Source of the DNA: Leptospira stimsonii
Lineage (GTDB): Bacteria; Spirochaetota; Leptospiria; Leptospirales; Leptospiraceae
Reading direction: 5' to 3'
DNA: 64,000 bases
NCBI RefSeq assembly: GCF_003545875.1
Contig: NZ_QHCS01000011.1
Location: 8,969-72,968, forward strand
Positions 58,017 to 64,000 of this stretch are shown one piece after another. The translations under genes and the position numbers were made by a program. How positions within the stretch are numbered: position 1 is the first letter of the stretch; each line of letters opens with the position of its first letter. The notes under the pieces are model-generated. The model was given only the letters and a program-made list of their open reading frames with translations, made no database searches and had not been told where the DNA came from.

Positions 58017-59858
58017 TTATTTTAAAAACCATTCCTTGACTTTTTTAACTGCGTCCGTCGTATAAGGCTCTTGATCGTAAAAGTCGAATTGTGTCGCTTT
58101 TTCTACCCAGACCATTTCTTTTTCGCCGCTTAGATTCTCGTAAAAACGTTCGGCTCCTTTCGGAATAGCGGCTTCCTTACTATGAATCATAAGAATCGGA
58201 GTTTTGATTTTTTTTGCGTCCGGAATCGGATCAAACTCCAACCAATCTCTCCAAGCCATTACGGCAAATTGGTTTCCCCATTCTCGAATTTTTCCCCTCT
58301 TTTCGTTGAGATAGTAATCGAACGGACCGAACATCGCCGCGGTGGGATCCGTTTCGCTAACGGCGGGAACGTATTCTACTTTATTGGAATGTTTGTACAA
58401 TTTTTCCGCTCGGTCGCTTTGTTCCTTTAATTTTTTGACGCCTTCCGCACCTCCGTAGACGAGTTCGGTCAGCTCCTTATCGTGAAGCCAAGGCGCTACG
58501 AATGCAACCCTCCTCAGTTTCAATCCCCTCGCCAACGCCTCGCCTAAATATCCGGAACTCGCACAGATTGCCAATCCGTTCACCGAATTGATATATGATA
58601 ACTTTTGCATATACTGAGCGGCATTTTTTATATCTTGTATTTTTAGCTCTGGTTTTTCATAATTCCGAGGTTCTCCCTCACTTTCTCCGTAATTTCTAAA
58701 ATCAAACGTAAGCGCGACAAAACCTTCTCCGGCAAGTTTGCGAGCATACAAATCGGACATTTGTTCCTTTACCGTCGTCCAACTTCCGGTTACGATCACT
58801 CCAACGTATTTTTTTCTTTCATCGAAATCGATCGGTAGGTGAATTTTTCCCGCAAGTTTCAGTCCTTGGCTCGGAAATTCTACTTTTCGAATTCCGCTTT
58901 CCACCGAGAAGTTCTCTTGTAATTTTTTTCCGAACGCTTTCTCTAATATTTCTGGATCGAAATATTCTGTGAATTGTTCGATCTTTCCATTCTTCCACTC
59001 GAATATTCCGACGTAGTTGTTATTGTATTCTCCGCCGGCTTTCAAGGAAATCGATCCCGAATACTGGACGATCACCTTGTTTTCTTTTTCGGTGGGGAAA
59101 ATTTTATAAGGGAATTTCATCGAATTAAAATTGTCCGGAAGACCGGAGTATTGATTTTTGATCATCGAAATTCCGACAAGTTCTTTTGGAAAGTTAGACG
59201 GGGAAAGTGGCATTCTTTGGACTCCGGCTTGACTCCAAACAGTTAAGAATTCCGGAATATTTTTATTCTCTAATGAACGAAAAAACTTTGAGACGATCTG
59301 TTCAGACTCGACTGAGACTGGATGAGGAGGGTATTTTTTATGATTCTTTACGTTTTCTATCGCAGATGATCCTAGATTCTGATTCCCACTTTGGTGTTCC
59401 AAATTGAATTTCATGGAATGAATCGTCCAATTTCGATTTTCCGTTTTCCTCAATTTGAATTCATAAGTTCCGGTAACGACCCATTCCGATCCGCCCGTTT
59501 CCACGGGAAGATAGTGTAACGCAATCCCGGAAAATTTGACGTTCGCTTCATTCCCTTTTTTTTCTATTTGGAAGTTCCCGACTTGATGATGTGTGCTATA
59601 GAATCCTGGAAGAAAGTTTTTCCAAGAGTCGACAACTTCGTTCGCACTGATTTCCGCGGGCTGACCGCCGGCGAGAGAAGTGTAATCAAGATAAATTTTT
59701 TCCGCGAATACGGATTTGAGTTTTTCCCAATCTCTTTGATCGGCACTCTTGAAAACGGTTTCTACCGCTGATTGGATTTGGAGCCTCTCCGCATTTTCAT
59801 TTCCGCAAGCAACGATCAACGCTCCTACAAAAAAAACGATTCGTTTGGTAAGTTTCAT
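58017..59858 (-). CDS. Lipoprotein with two SnoaL-like domains and an alpha/beta hydrolase domain
   Basis: The start is the ATG at 59858 with GAGG upstream (613 residues). The signal peptide RIVFFVGALIVAC ends in a lipobox. Two SnoaL/NTF2-like domains follow (about 25-155, with VETVFKSADQRDWEKLKSVF, and about 185-310, with RSLENKNIPEFLTVWSQAGV), then an alpha/beta hydrolase of the dienelactone/YcjY type (about 330-613): VALTFDFRNYGESEGEP and the nucleophile elbow AICASSGYLG. Where many hydrolases have the acidic and His residues, this one reads HSKEAAIP and KATQFDFYD; the Gln is, as I recall, not rare in this subfamily. Substrate is unknown. An AraC-family gene ends 40 bases upstream on the same strand. 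Confidence 0.85.
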   Translation of the reverse strand: MKLTKRIVFFVGALIVACGNENAERLQIQSAVETVFKSADQRDWEKLKSVFAEKIYLDYTSLAGGQPAEISANEVVDSWKNFLPGFYSTHHQVGNFQIEKKGNEANVKFSGIALHYLPVETGGSEWVVTGTYEFKLRKTENRNWTIHSMKFNLEHQSGNQNLGSSAIENVKNHKKYPPHPVSVESEQIVSKFFRSLENKNIPEFLTVWSQAGVQRMPLSPSNFPKELVGISMIKNQYSGLPDNFNSMKFPYKIFPTEKENKVIVQYSGSISLKAGGEYNNNYVGIFEWKNGKIEQFTEYFDPEILEKAFGKKLQENFSVESGIRKVEFPSQGLKLAGKIHLPIDFDERKKYVGVIVTGSWTTVKEQMSDLYARKLAGEGFVALTFDFRNYGESEGEPRNYEKPELKIQDIKNAAQYMQKLSYINSVNGLAICASSGYLGEALARGLKLRRVAFVAPWLHDKELTELVYGGAEGVKKLKEQSDRAEKLYKHSNKVEYVPAVSETDPTAAMFGPFDYYLNEKRGKIREWGNQFAVMAWRDWLEFDPIPDAKKIKTPILMIHSKEAAIPKGAERFYENLSGEKEMVWVEKATQFDFYDQEPYTTDAVKKVKEWFLK

Positions 59859-59898
59859 AGTATCCTCTTTGTTATTAAGGATACGCGCGATTCGACTT

Positions 59899-60828
59899 TT
59901 ATTCTTGTAAACGATTGCCCGGAGTTTGTAAAATCTTGCTCTTTCGAAACGATTGAGGAGAGATCCCCTTCGACTTTCGAAACGCATTCGTGAAATGACT
60001 CTGATCGTTAAACCCGAGTTCATACGCAATATCGGAAATTTTCATATTCGAATCCAATAATAGTCTTTCCGCTTCGGAGAGACGAACTTTTAGAACGAAT
60101 TGATAGGGAGTTTCACCGGTCGTCTTTTTAAACTCTCTGAGAAAATGAAATTTACTCATCCCGATTTCCGCGGCCATATCTTCGATCATGATTTTTTCGG
60201 AAATTTCTTCTAAGATCATTTTTTTGATCTTCTCGAGATTCGTTTCACTGAGTCTCGAAACCTCCTGATCCGGTGCATCCAAATAGTTGGAGTAATTTTT
60301 TAAGAAGTATTCCGCAAAGCTCGTCAAAAGAGATTCCAAATAGGAAGATTGGTTTCTACCTTTGGCTCTCATTTCTAAAACAAAGAGTTCGATAAAGTGT
60401 TTTAAAACGTTATCTTCAACGTTGTATGTATTGAGAAATACAAGGGATTTTTTGTCCCTCTCCGAAAGAACCCGAGTCGCATTGAGCAATCGATCCTCTT
60501 CGATTGCTAAGATCGTAAAATGGCATTCTTCTTTTATGGAATGTGTAAAAGGAACGAAGGGAGGATTCATCCAAATCTGACCGACTTCGGTATGAAGGTC
60601 CAGATCGACTCCGTTCTTTCGCGTCTTCCAACGAAGACCGCCCGTGTCTAAAGCGAAGTAAAAATAAGGAGTATAGATATTGACCGGATAGAATTCGGGA
60701 CTACTTCCGATTTCAAGCACGATTCCGTCCCATCCAAGGGATTCGGATGATTCTTGAATGACAAGACTATCACCACAATCGGATCGGAATCCCGTATCGG
60801 CATCGAGAAACTTTAGATTCGTTTTCAC
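59899..60828 (-). CDS. AraC-family transcriptional regulator
   Basis: The product has 309 residues from a GTG start with GGAGG/AAAGGA upstream. The N-terminal 200 residues form a cupin-like sensor (VLEIGSSPEFYPVN). The C-terminal double helix-turn-helix lies at about 205-300 (IEDMAAEIGMSKFHFLREFK and ISDIAYELGFNDQSHFTNAF), ending SPQSFRKSK. It precedes the SnoaL-hydrolase lipoprotein gene by 40 bases, so it is probably the local activator of that gene, and both may be cotranscribed. The effector is unknown. Confidence 0.93.
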   Translation of the reverse strand: MKTNLKFLDADTGFRSDCGDSLVIQESSESLGWDGIVLEIGSSPEFYPVNIYTPYFYFALDTGGLRWKTRKNGVDLDLHTEVGQIWMNPPFVPFTHSIKEECHFTILAIEEDRLLNATRVLSERDKKSLVFLNTYNVEDNVLKHFIELFVLEMRAKGRNQSSYLESLLTSFAEYFLKNYSNYLDAPDQEVSRLSETNLEKIKKMILEEISEKIMIEDMAAEIGMSKFHFLREFKKTTGETPYQFVLKVRLSEAERLLLDSNMKISDIAYELGFNDQSHFTNAFRKSKGISPQSFRKSKILQTPGNRLQE

Positions 60829-61005
60829 GTGTCCTTTCCTCCATCTTTATCCACAAGTATGCTCGGACAAAGCTTCCATGAAATATCTCTTCAAGAAAGA
60901 TTTTTTCAGCGAACTTTGTTTTCGTTCGAACCGAGCAGACTTTTTCTGAGTCCCGAAATTCTTAACGTTACTTTTCTGACTTTTATTTTGAAGTTCTTTA
61001 TGAGC

Positions 61006-61227
61006 CTACCTTTGTAGCAGTTTGCTCAAGACATCTTGCCTACCTGGAATATTCGCAGAGATTATTATTATTTTTTCTTCATCGAAAAGAGCTTTCAGCA
61101 TTTCTTCCACTTTGCAGACTTTTAGGATTTTGCTCAAGTAATTCCTGAACGGGGTCTTATCCACTTGGATTACTTTAATCAAAGAATTTGCTCTAAGGGA
61201 TCGCGTTCCAAGTTCGTTTTTTCTACT
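61006..61227 (-). pseudogene. Decayed reading frame remnant, C-terminal part
   Basis: A 73-codon open stretch ends in TAG at 61006-61008 and begins after an in-frame TGA at 61228-61230. It reads as sensible protein (QVDKTPFRNYLSKILKVC, EEMLKALFDEEKIIIISA, PGRQDVLSKLLQR) with amphipathic helices. There is no ATG or ribosome binding site. The same frame continues to read well for about 25 codons before the TGA (IEVEKTNFKKKEIVNEG), suggesting a stop mutation within a former gene. No family recognised. Confidence 0.5.
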
Positions 61228-61331
61228 TCAACCTTCGTTCACAATCTCTTTCTTTTTGAAATTTGTTTTTTCCACTTCAATCGGAACGGGTTACTTCTAA
61301 GCAATTCTAATAACGCAAAACGTTTACGATG

Positions 61332-61562
61332 TCATAAAAGATTAAAATGAATTAATGGTGAGATTCGAAAAACGAGATCCAGCTCTTGGTATAATCCCTT
61401 ATTTCCTTTTTGGGATGAAGATTGCCTTGAAAATAGGATGACAAAAATTCCTTTTTTCTTGGTTGTAGATCGATTTTTTGTGATGCCTTTGATTCGTTCC
61501 GTATATCTCATCCATGTTTTATCTAAGATATCACCGTCGATAGCTAGTGGTGCTGAAGAGAA
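61332..61562 (-). pseudogene. Decayed reading frame remnant, upstream part
   Basis: A 76-codon open stretch between a TGA at 61563-61565 and a TGA at 61332-61334, in a different frame from the remnant at 61006-61227. It starts FSSAPLAIDGDILDKTWM and contains RYTERIKGITKNRSTTKKKG; an ATG at 61511 would give 59 residues but lacks a ribosome binding site. The two remnants may be pieces of one gene broken by frameshifts, which is inference from order and strand. Confidence 0.4.
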
Positions 61563-61719
61563 TCAAAAGAAAACGTTGCTCAACCGGAAATCGTATCTAC
61601 CTTAAAGAATCGCTAACGATGAAAGAAGAGCAATGCCAAATTTTCTTCGTTAGTGATCATTAAAGACGAAGAATATAAAAAAATCCCTCGAGAATTTGGA
61701 ATGTCAGTAATCCCTGTGT

Positions 61720-62637
61720 TTATTTCATAAACCTTTCAAAAATGGAGGTAAGTTTTCTAACTTGAGTAGAATGATTTAGATTCGAATCTTTCATTAAAAT
61801 CAGATGATAGTGCAATAAATACCTAACGATCTCTACCCGGCTATTTCTTAGCTTTATGCGATAATCCAATGGATCTAAAAGTCTATGTAAAGCGAGAATC
61901 GGTTTGAAAGTATATCGGCTTAATATTGGAATTTGCCTTCTTGCAACATATGGATTTCTCATTATAAATGATCTAGTTTCAAATGCATCGAAATGCAAAA
62001 TGGCCATAGCCCAAAGCAAGATTGAGATCAACACTCCAATGGAAGACCAATAAGCATAGAAAATTCCCATCAAAGGTAAAATATAGATGAATATGATTGC
62101 GAAAGTAAGAGTTAATATTATTCCCCCGTTCATAAGCGTGGTTTGAACTCTTAGTGAGCCGGATAGATGAAAACTGAATTTCGAAAGTCGAAATATAGAA
62201 TATCCTACATAAAAAGTAGAATACCATATTAAAATATGATAATGAACTGTGGATGAATATGTAAAATTATATGAATCCTCGATCGTGCTGTAAGAACAAG
62301 ATAGAGCCGCCCATAAAAAATAATTTACAACAAGCCCTAAAGAGGCAATTTTCCACTTGGGAAAACTGGACTTTGAGTTTATTACCAAACAAATAATTTT
62401 ATCCAAAAGAATTGGAAAAAAGATAGGAGGAATAAGCATCCAATCTAATACAATGTGCCGAAACTCTGGAGGTGTTAAATGTCTTACACCGAAACAAAAA
62501 ATCCAAAGTGAAAAAAACGAACAAAGGACAAGAAAATACTTTTGAACGTTCCTTCGGGATGGAATGAAAAAAATGTAAGCTCCGACAAAAAGAACGAATG
62601 CGGAAACACCTATATTGAAATAATTTGAAAAAAACAT
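61720..62637 (-). CDS. Seven-helix membrane protein, 7TM sensor-like
   Basis: In this 305-residue protein seven hydrophobic helices are visible at about 6-25, 33-52, 65-87, 97-115, 132-152, 170-195 and 198-217 (for example IILTLTFAIIFIYILPLM). The layout resembles the N-terminal 7TM modules of some histidine kinases. A 85-residue cytoplasmic tail follows with basic and helical character (RRQIPILSRYTFKPILALH, EIVRYLLHYHLILMK) but no kinase or cyclase domain. It starts 18 bases after the stop of an acyltransferase gene, so they form an operon. I infer a receptor or a partner that processes the product of that enzyme. Base composition is clearly AT-richer than earlier in the window. Confidence 0.7.
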   Translation of the reverse strand: MFFSNYFNIGVSAFVLFVGAYIFFIPSRRNVQKYFLVLCSFFSLWIFCFGVRHLTPPEFRHIVLDWMLIPPIFFPILLDKIICLVINSKSSFPKWKIASLGLVVNYFLWAALSCSYSTIEDSYNFTYSSTVHYHILIWYSTFYVGYSIFRLSKFSFHLSGSLRVQTTLMNGGIILTLTFAIIFIYILPLMGIFYAYWSSIGVLISILLWAMAILHFDAFETRSFIMRNPYVARRQIPILSRYTFKPILALHRLLDPLDYRIKLRNSRVEIVRYLLHYHLILMKDSNLNHSTQVRKLTSIFERFMK

Positions 62638-62655
62638 GTTGGATAAGACAAAGTA

Positions 62656-63279
62656 TCACAATTTAGACGCCATGTTCCGTAAAGCATTTTTTCTAATCTC
62701 AATTAACCTAAAAAGTGCAAATTGACCTTTAAGAAAACATCCAGGATAGCAGACTAATGAAGGATATTCTTCGGACGGAATCGCACCATTATCGTAATAA
62801 ACTCTTTCTAATCCTTTCCAGGTTGGATTTATCATTCCATACACGAGATCAAAATTCTTATCTAAGCAAAAACGTGCCACCAATCTAGTAATGTGTGTAA
62901 AAGCCTGGGCACCCAAGATAGTTTGTCGGAAAGAAACTGAATTCCAATCCGCTACATTTAGATTTGAAACTGAATAGTGATTCCCGGATGGATGAATCTG
63001 AGCAATTTCCAGTGGAATTTTATTTTCTGTCGTTTTTTCAACAATTCGAGTTGCGGCCTGAATTTCTCCCTCATACGTTGCAAAAAACCAAGTAGACCAT
63101 CGATCCAAGTTCACCGTCTTATATTCAGAATAACCTGCCTCTCTATAAACGCTCTGCGAAAAAGCGCGAACGGGATTTAGTAACTCCAAATCCTGCGAAG
63201 AATTCCAAGTGTGAAACTGAAACCGTTCCGACCTATTTGTATGATGAACCGGTTTAATCGTAGAAAATGAATGTGACAT
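62656..63279 (-). CDS. FeeM/autoinducer-synthase-like N-acyltransferase
   Basis: The 207-residue protein resembles the acyl-transfer fold shared by FeeM (N-acyl amino acid synthases) and LuxI-type autoinducer synthases: VRAFSQSVYREAGYSEYK, the strand-helix segment DRWSTWFFATYEGEIQAATRIV, the Leu-Glu turn KIPLEIAQIHP, and a GNAT-like helix TRLVARFCLDKNFDLVYGMI followed by NPTWKGLERVYYDNGA. Such enzymes join an acyl chain from acyl-ACP/CoA to an amine. The classical LuxI Arg/Asp pattern is only partly recognisable, so product class is open. It is the first gene of an operon with a seven-helix membrane protein, with TGTCATA repeats upstream. Family call is by pattern only. Confidence 0.6.
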   Translation of the reverse strand: MSHSFSTIKPVHHTNRSERFQFHTWNSSQDLELLNPVRAFSQSVYREAGYSEYKTVNLDRWSTWFFATYEGEIQAATRIVEKTTENKIPLEIAQIHPSGNHYSVSNLNVADWNSVSFRQTILGAQAFTHITRLVARFCLDKNFDLVYGMINPTWKGLERVYYDNGAIPSEEYPSLVCYPGCFLKGQFALFRLIEIRKNALRNMASKL

Positions 63280-63367
63280 AGTATCAATTATGTCATATTA
63301 TTACTAAAATAGTCAATCAATTTTAGAGACGATTTTCATAAACTTTTAATGTGTCATATATTATTAA
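63274..63367. promoter_or_regulatory. TGTCATA repeats in front of the acyltransferase gene
   Basis: TGACATA (63274-63280) and TATGTCA (63289-63295) form an inverted repeat over the start codon at 63279. A longer direct repeat TGTCATATTATTA occurs at 63291-63303 and, as TGTCATATATTATTA, at 63352-63366. These lie between the divergent acyltransferase operon and the small ORF and could bind a common regulator. Confidence 0.65.
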
Positions 63368-63378
63368 CGAGGTGAAAG

Positions 63379-63474
63379 ATGTTAAAATTTTCAAACTTCT
63401 CAGTTACGCAATCCACGTTAACTGAAACCACTCCGGTAGAAGTATTTTCGAATTTCAATACTCTTGAAAGATAA
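63379..63474 (+). CDS. Small 31-residue ORF with strong ribosome binding site
   Basis: ATG at 63379, stop TAA at 63472-63474. GAGGTGA at 63369-63375 gives near-ideal spacing. The peptide is MLKFSNFSVTQSTLTETT followed by PVEVFSNFNTLER, Ser/Thr-rich with a basic N-terminus and no hydrophobic export core. The gene is divergent from the acyltransferase/seven-helix operon, with shared TGTCATA boxes between. It may be a signal peptide, leader peptide or small regulator; no homology is known to me. It could also be a chance ORF, though the ribosome binding site makes that less likely. Confidence 0.5.
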   Translation: MLKFSNFSVTQSTLTETTPVEVFSNFNTLER

Positions 63475-63688
63475 TTTAGTAATCTTGAAATTAACCTCGG
63501 TTACATCCACTTTTAACTCAGAGTCGTTAGAACAAAAGAATTCGGATACTGATTTCCAAGGGCAATGAGTCCTTATTCAAACAGGATAATTGAAGAAACT
63601 AAATGATTGTTTAAAACATTCTTGCATCCTTTTTTAATAAATTTTTGAAATGACAGAGCGACCTACTTAACACTTAATTTAAGTCAAC
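63475..63688. other. AT-rich stretch before the IS66 fragment
   Basis: No gene of useful length is present. A 13-codon frame (63567-63608) and short repeats of TTAAGT near 63670-63695 (CTTAATTTAAGTCAACTTAAGT) occur at the probable edge of the insertion element. Together with 63280-63378, this leaves the region 63280-63688 with only the 31-codon ORF as possible gene. Confidence 0.4.
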
Positions 63689-64000
63689 TTAAGTGGGGAT
63701 CACAAGATAAAAACTCTTCTCAAAATTCCAGCGACTTCTGAAACTCGGTAACCGCCTAACGAACCGCATGCTTCCGTTTTGCGGCAGATCCTTGCACGAA
63801 AGAGTTCTCGGTTCCCTTCCCCAAGATTTAAAAAGATCACTTAAAAAAGCGTAAGGATCGATTTTCGAGACCTTTGCATTTTGAATTAAGGAATAGAAGC
63901 CAGCGCTCGCAGTTGAACCTTTTGGACAACCGGAGAAGAGCCAATTTTTCCTTCCGATCACAAAAGGACGAATATCGTTCTCGACGAGATTCGTATCGAG
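63689..64000 (-). mobile_element. IS66-family transposase, C-terminal fragment
   Basis: The minus-strand frame is open from the window edge to the stop at 63689 (103 residues visible; a GTG at 63961 is only an internal codon). The sequence LVENDIRPFVIGRKNWLFSG followed by CPKGSTASAGFYSLIQNAK and DPYAFLSDLFKSW is the conserved C-terminal block of IS66 transposases, with the final catalytic Glu in VEND. The last 50 residues (from WGREPRTLSC) diverge from the usual LLPW ending, suggesting a frameshift or altered end. The rest of the element lies outside the window. Confidence 0.9.

Larger units (their letters stand above)
60829..61719. other. AT-rich stretch without intact genes, containing decayed coding remnants
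   Basis: These 891 bases hold no intact gene I can defend, but two minus-strand frames with protein-like composition and no start (61006-61227 and 61332-61562) lie in sequence and are listed separately. Short plus-strand frames at 61438-61605 and near 61650-61728 (ending IPREFGMSVIPVFIS) also look protein-like but cannot be named. The stretch separates the AraC unit from the acyltransferase/seven-helix pair and looks like a site of past rearrangement. Confidence 0.5.

Noticed and set aside
59859..60029. N-terminal extension of the SnoaL-hydrolase lipoprotein
   Set aside because: It overlaps the AraC gene end and would hide the lipoprotein signal peptide, which fits the ATG at 59858.

Overview
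The window is a Leptospira chromosome segment, most likely from a pathogenic-lineage species with a moderate GC content (impression only; I could not compute it). The assignment rests on gene content: a FlaA-like flagellar sheath protein, an OmpL47-type surface repeat protein, lipoproteins with Leptospira-style lipoboxes, a long divergent PBP1A, an LBF_2804-type membrane protein and many PAS/histidine kinases, with short intergenic gaps and TTG/GTG starts. No rRNA or CRISPR array is visible. Only the left edge (a truncated gene) and the right edge (an IS66 transposase fragment) are cut.

Layout. 1-3.9 kb: the end of an unidentified exported protein, then an ECF sigma factor / FecR-like membrane anti-sigma / outer-membrane-type protein operon. 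3.9-7.7 kb: DNA polymerase IV (dinB), a ComF-family protein, an OmpL47-like protein and a FlaA-like protein. 8-14.5 kb: two large PAS histidine kinases. 14.5-16.1 kb: a thioesterase-MarR operon with a perfect 24-bp palindrome in front, then a small lipoprotein. 16.4-22 kb: an atypical Fpg/Nei glycosylase, a PdxB-like dehydrogenase, and a lipase-chaperone-like protein / Lnt / YprB-like exonuclease operon. 22.2-28.5 kb: an MBL-fold protein and a membrane protein / sensor kinase / response regulator operon. 28.6-33.8 kb: a lipoprotein, an AHSA1-like protein, a polyprenyl synthase, a SirB1-type protein, a transketolase N-terminal subunit and a four-helix membrane protein. 34.0-34.6 kb: tRNA-Thr and tRNA-Tyr followed by a 123-bp direct repeat with a copied tRNA 3' end. 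34.6-40.5 kb: a glutathione peroxidase / ChaN / PBP1A / helical-repeat protein operon.

40.5-50.8 kb: a quinone-reductase-type MDR protein with a divergent LysR regulator, hypothetical proteins, an EamA transporter, lpxD, and leuCD with another divergent LysR regulator. 51-57.4 kb: a zincin-like lipoprotein, a RanBP2-type zinc-finger membrane protein, a thioesterase/TetR divergent pair with two matching operators, acetyltransferases, a DUF1801 protein and a fatty acid desaturase with paired operator-like sites. 57.6-60.8 kb: an RRM RNA-binding protein, a SnoaL-SnoaL-hydrolase lipoprotein and an AraC regulator.

The last 3 kb (60.8-64 kb) looks different: AT-rich, with broken reading frames, an IS66 fragment and a compact unit that I consider the best candidate for an undescribed system. 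It holds a FeeM/autoinducer-synthase-like acyltransferase followed 18 bp later by a seven-helix membrane protein, with repeated TGTCATA boxes upstream and a divergent 31-codon ORF that has a strong ribosome binding site.

Recurring themes are local regulators next to one target gene (MarR, TetR, two LysR, AraC) with visible inverted repeats, and envelope maintenance (Lnt, PBP1A, LpxD, desaturase, several lipoproteins).
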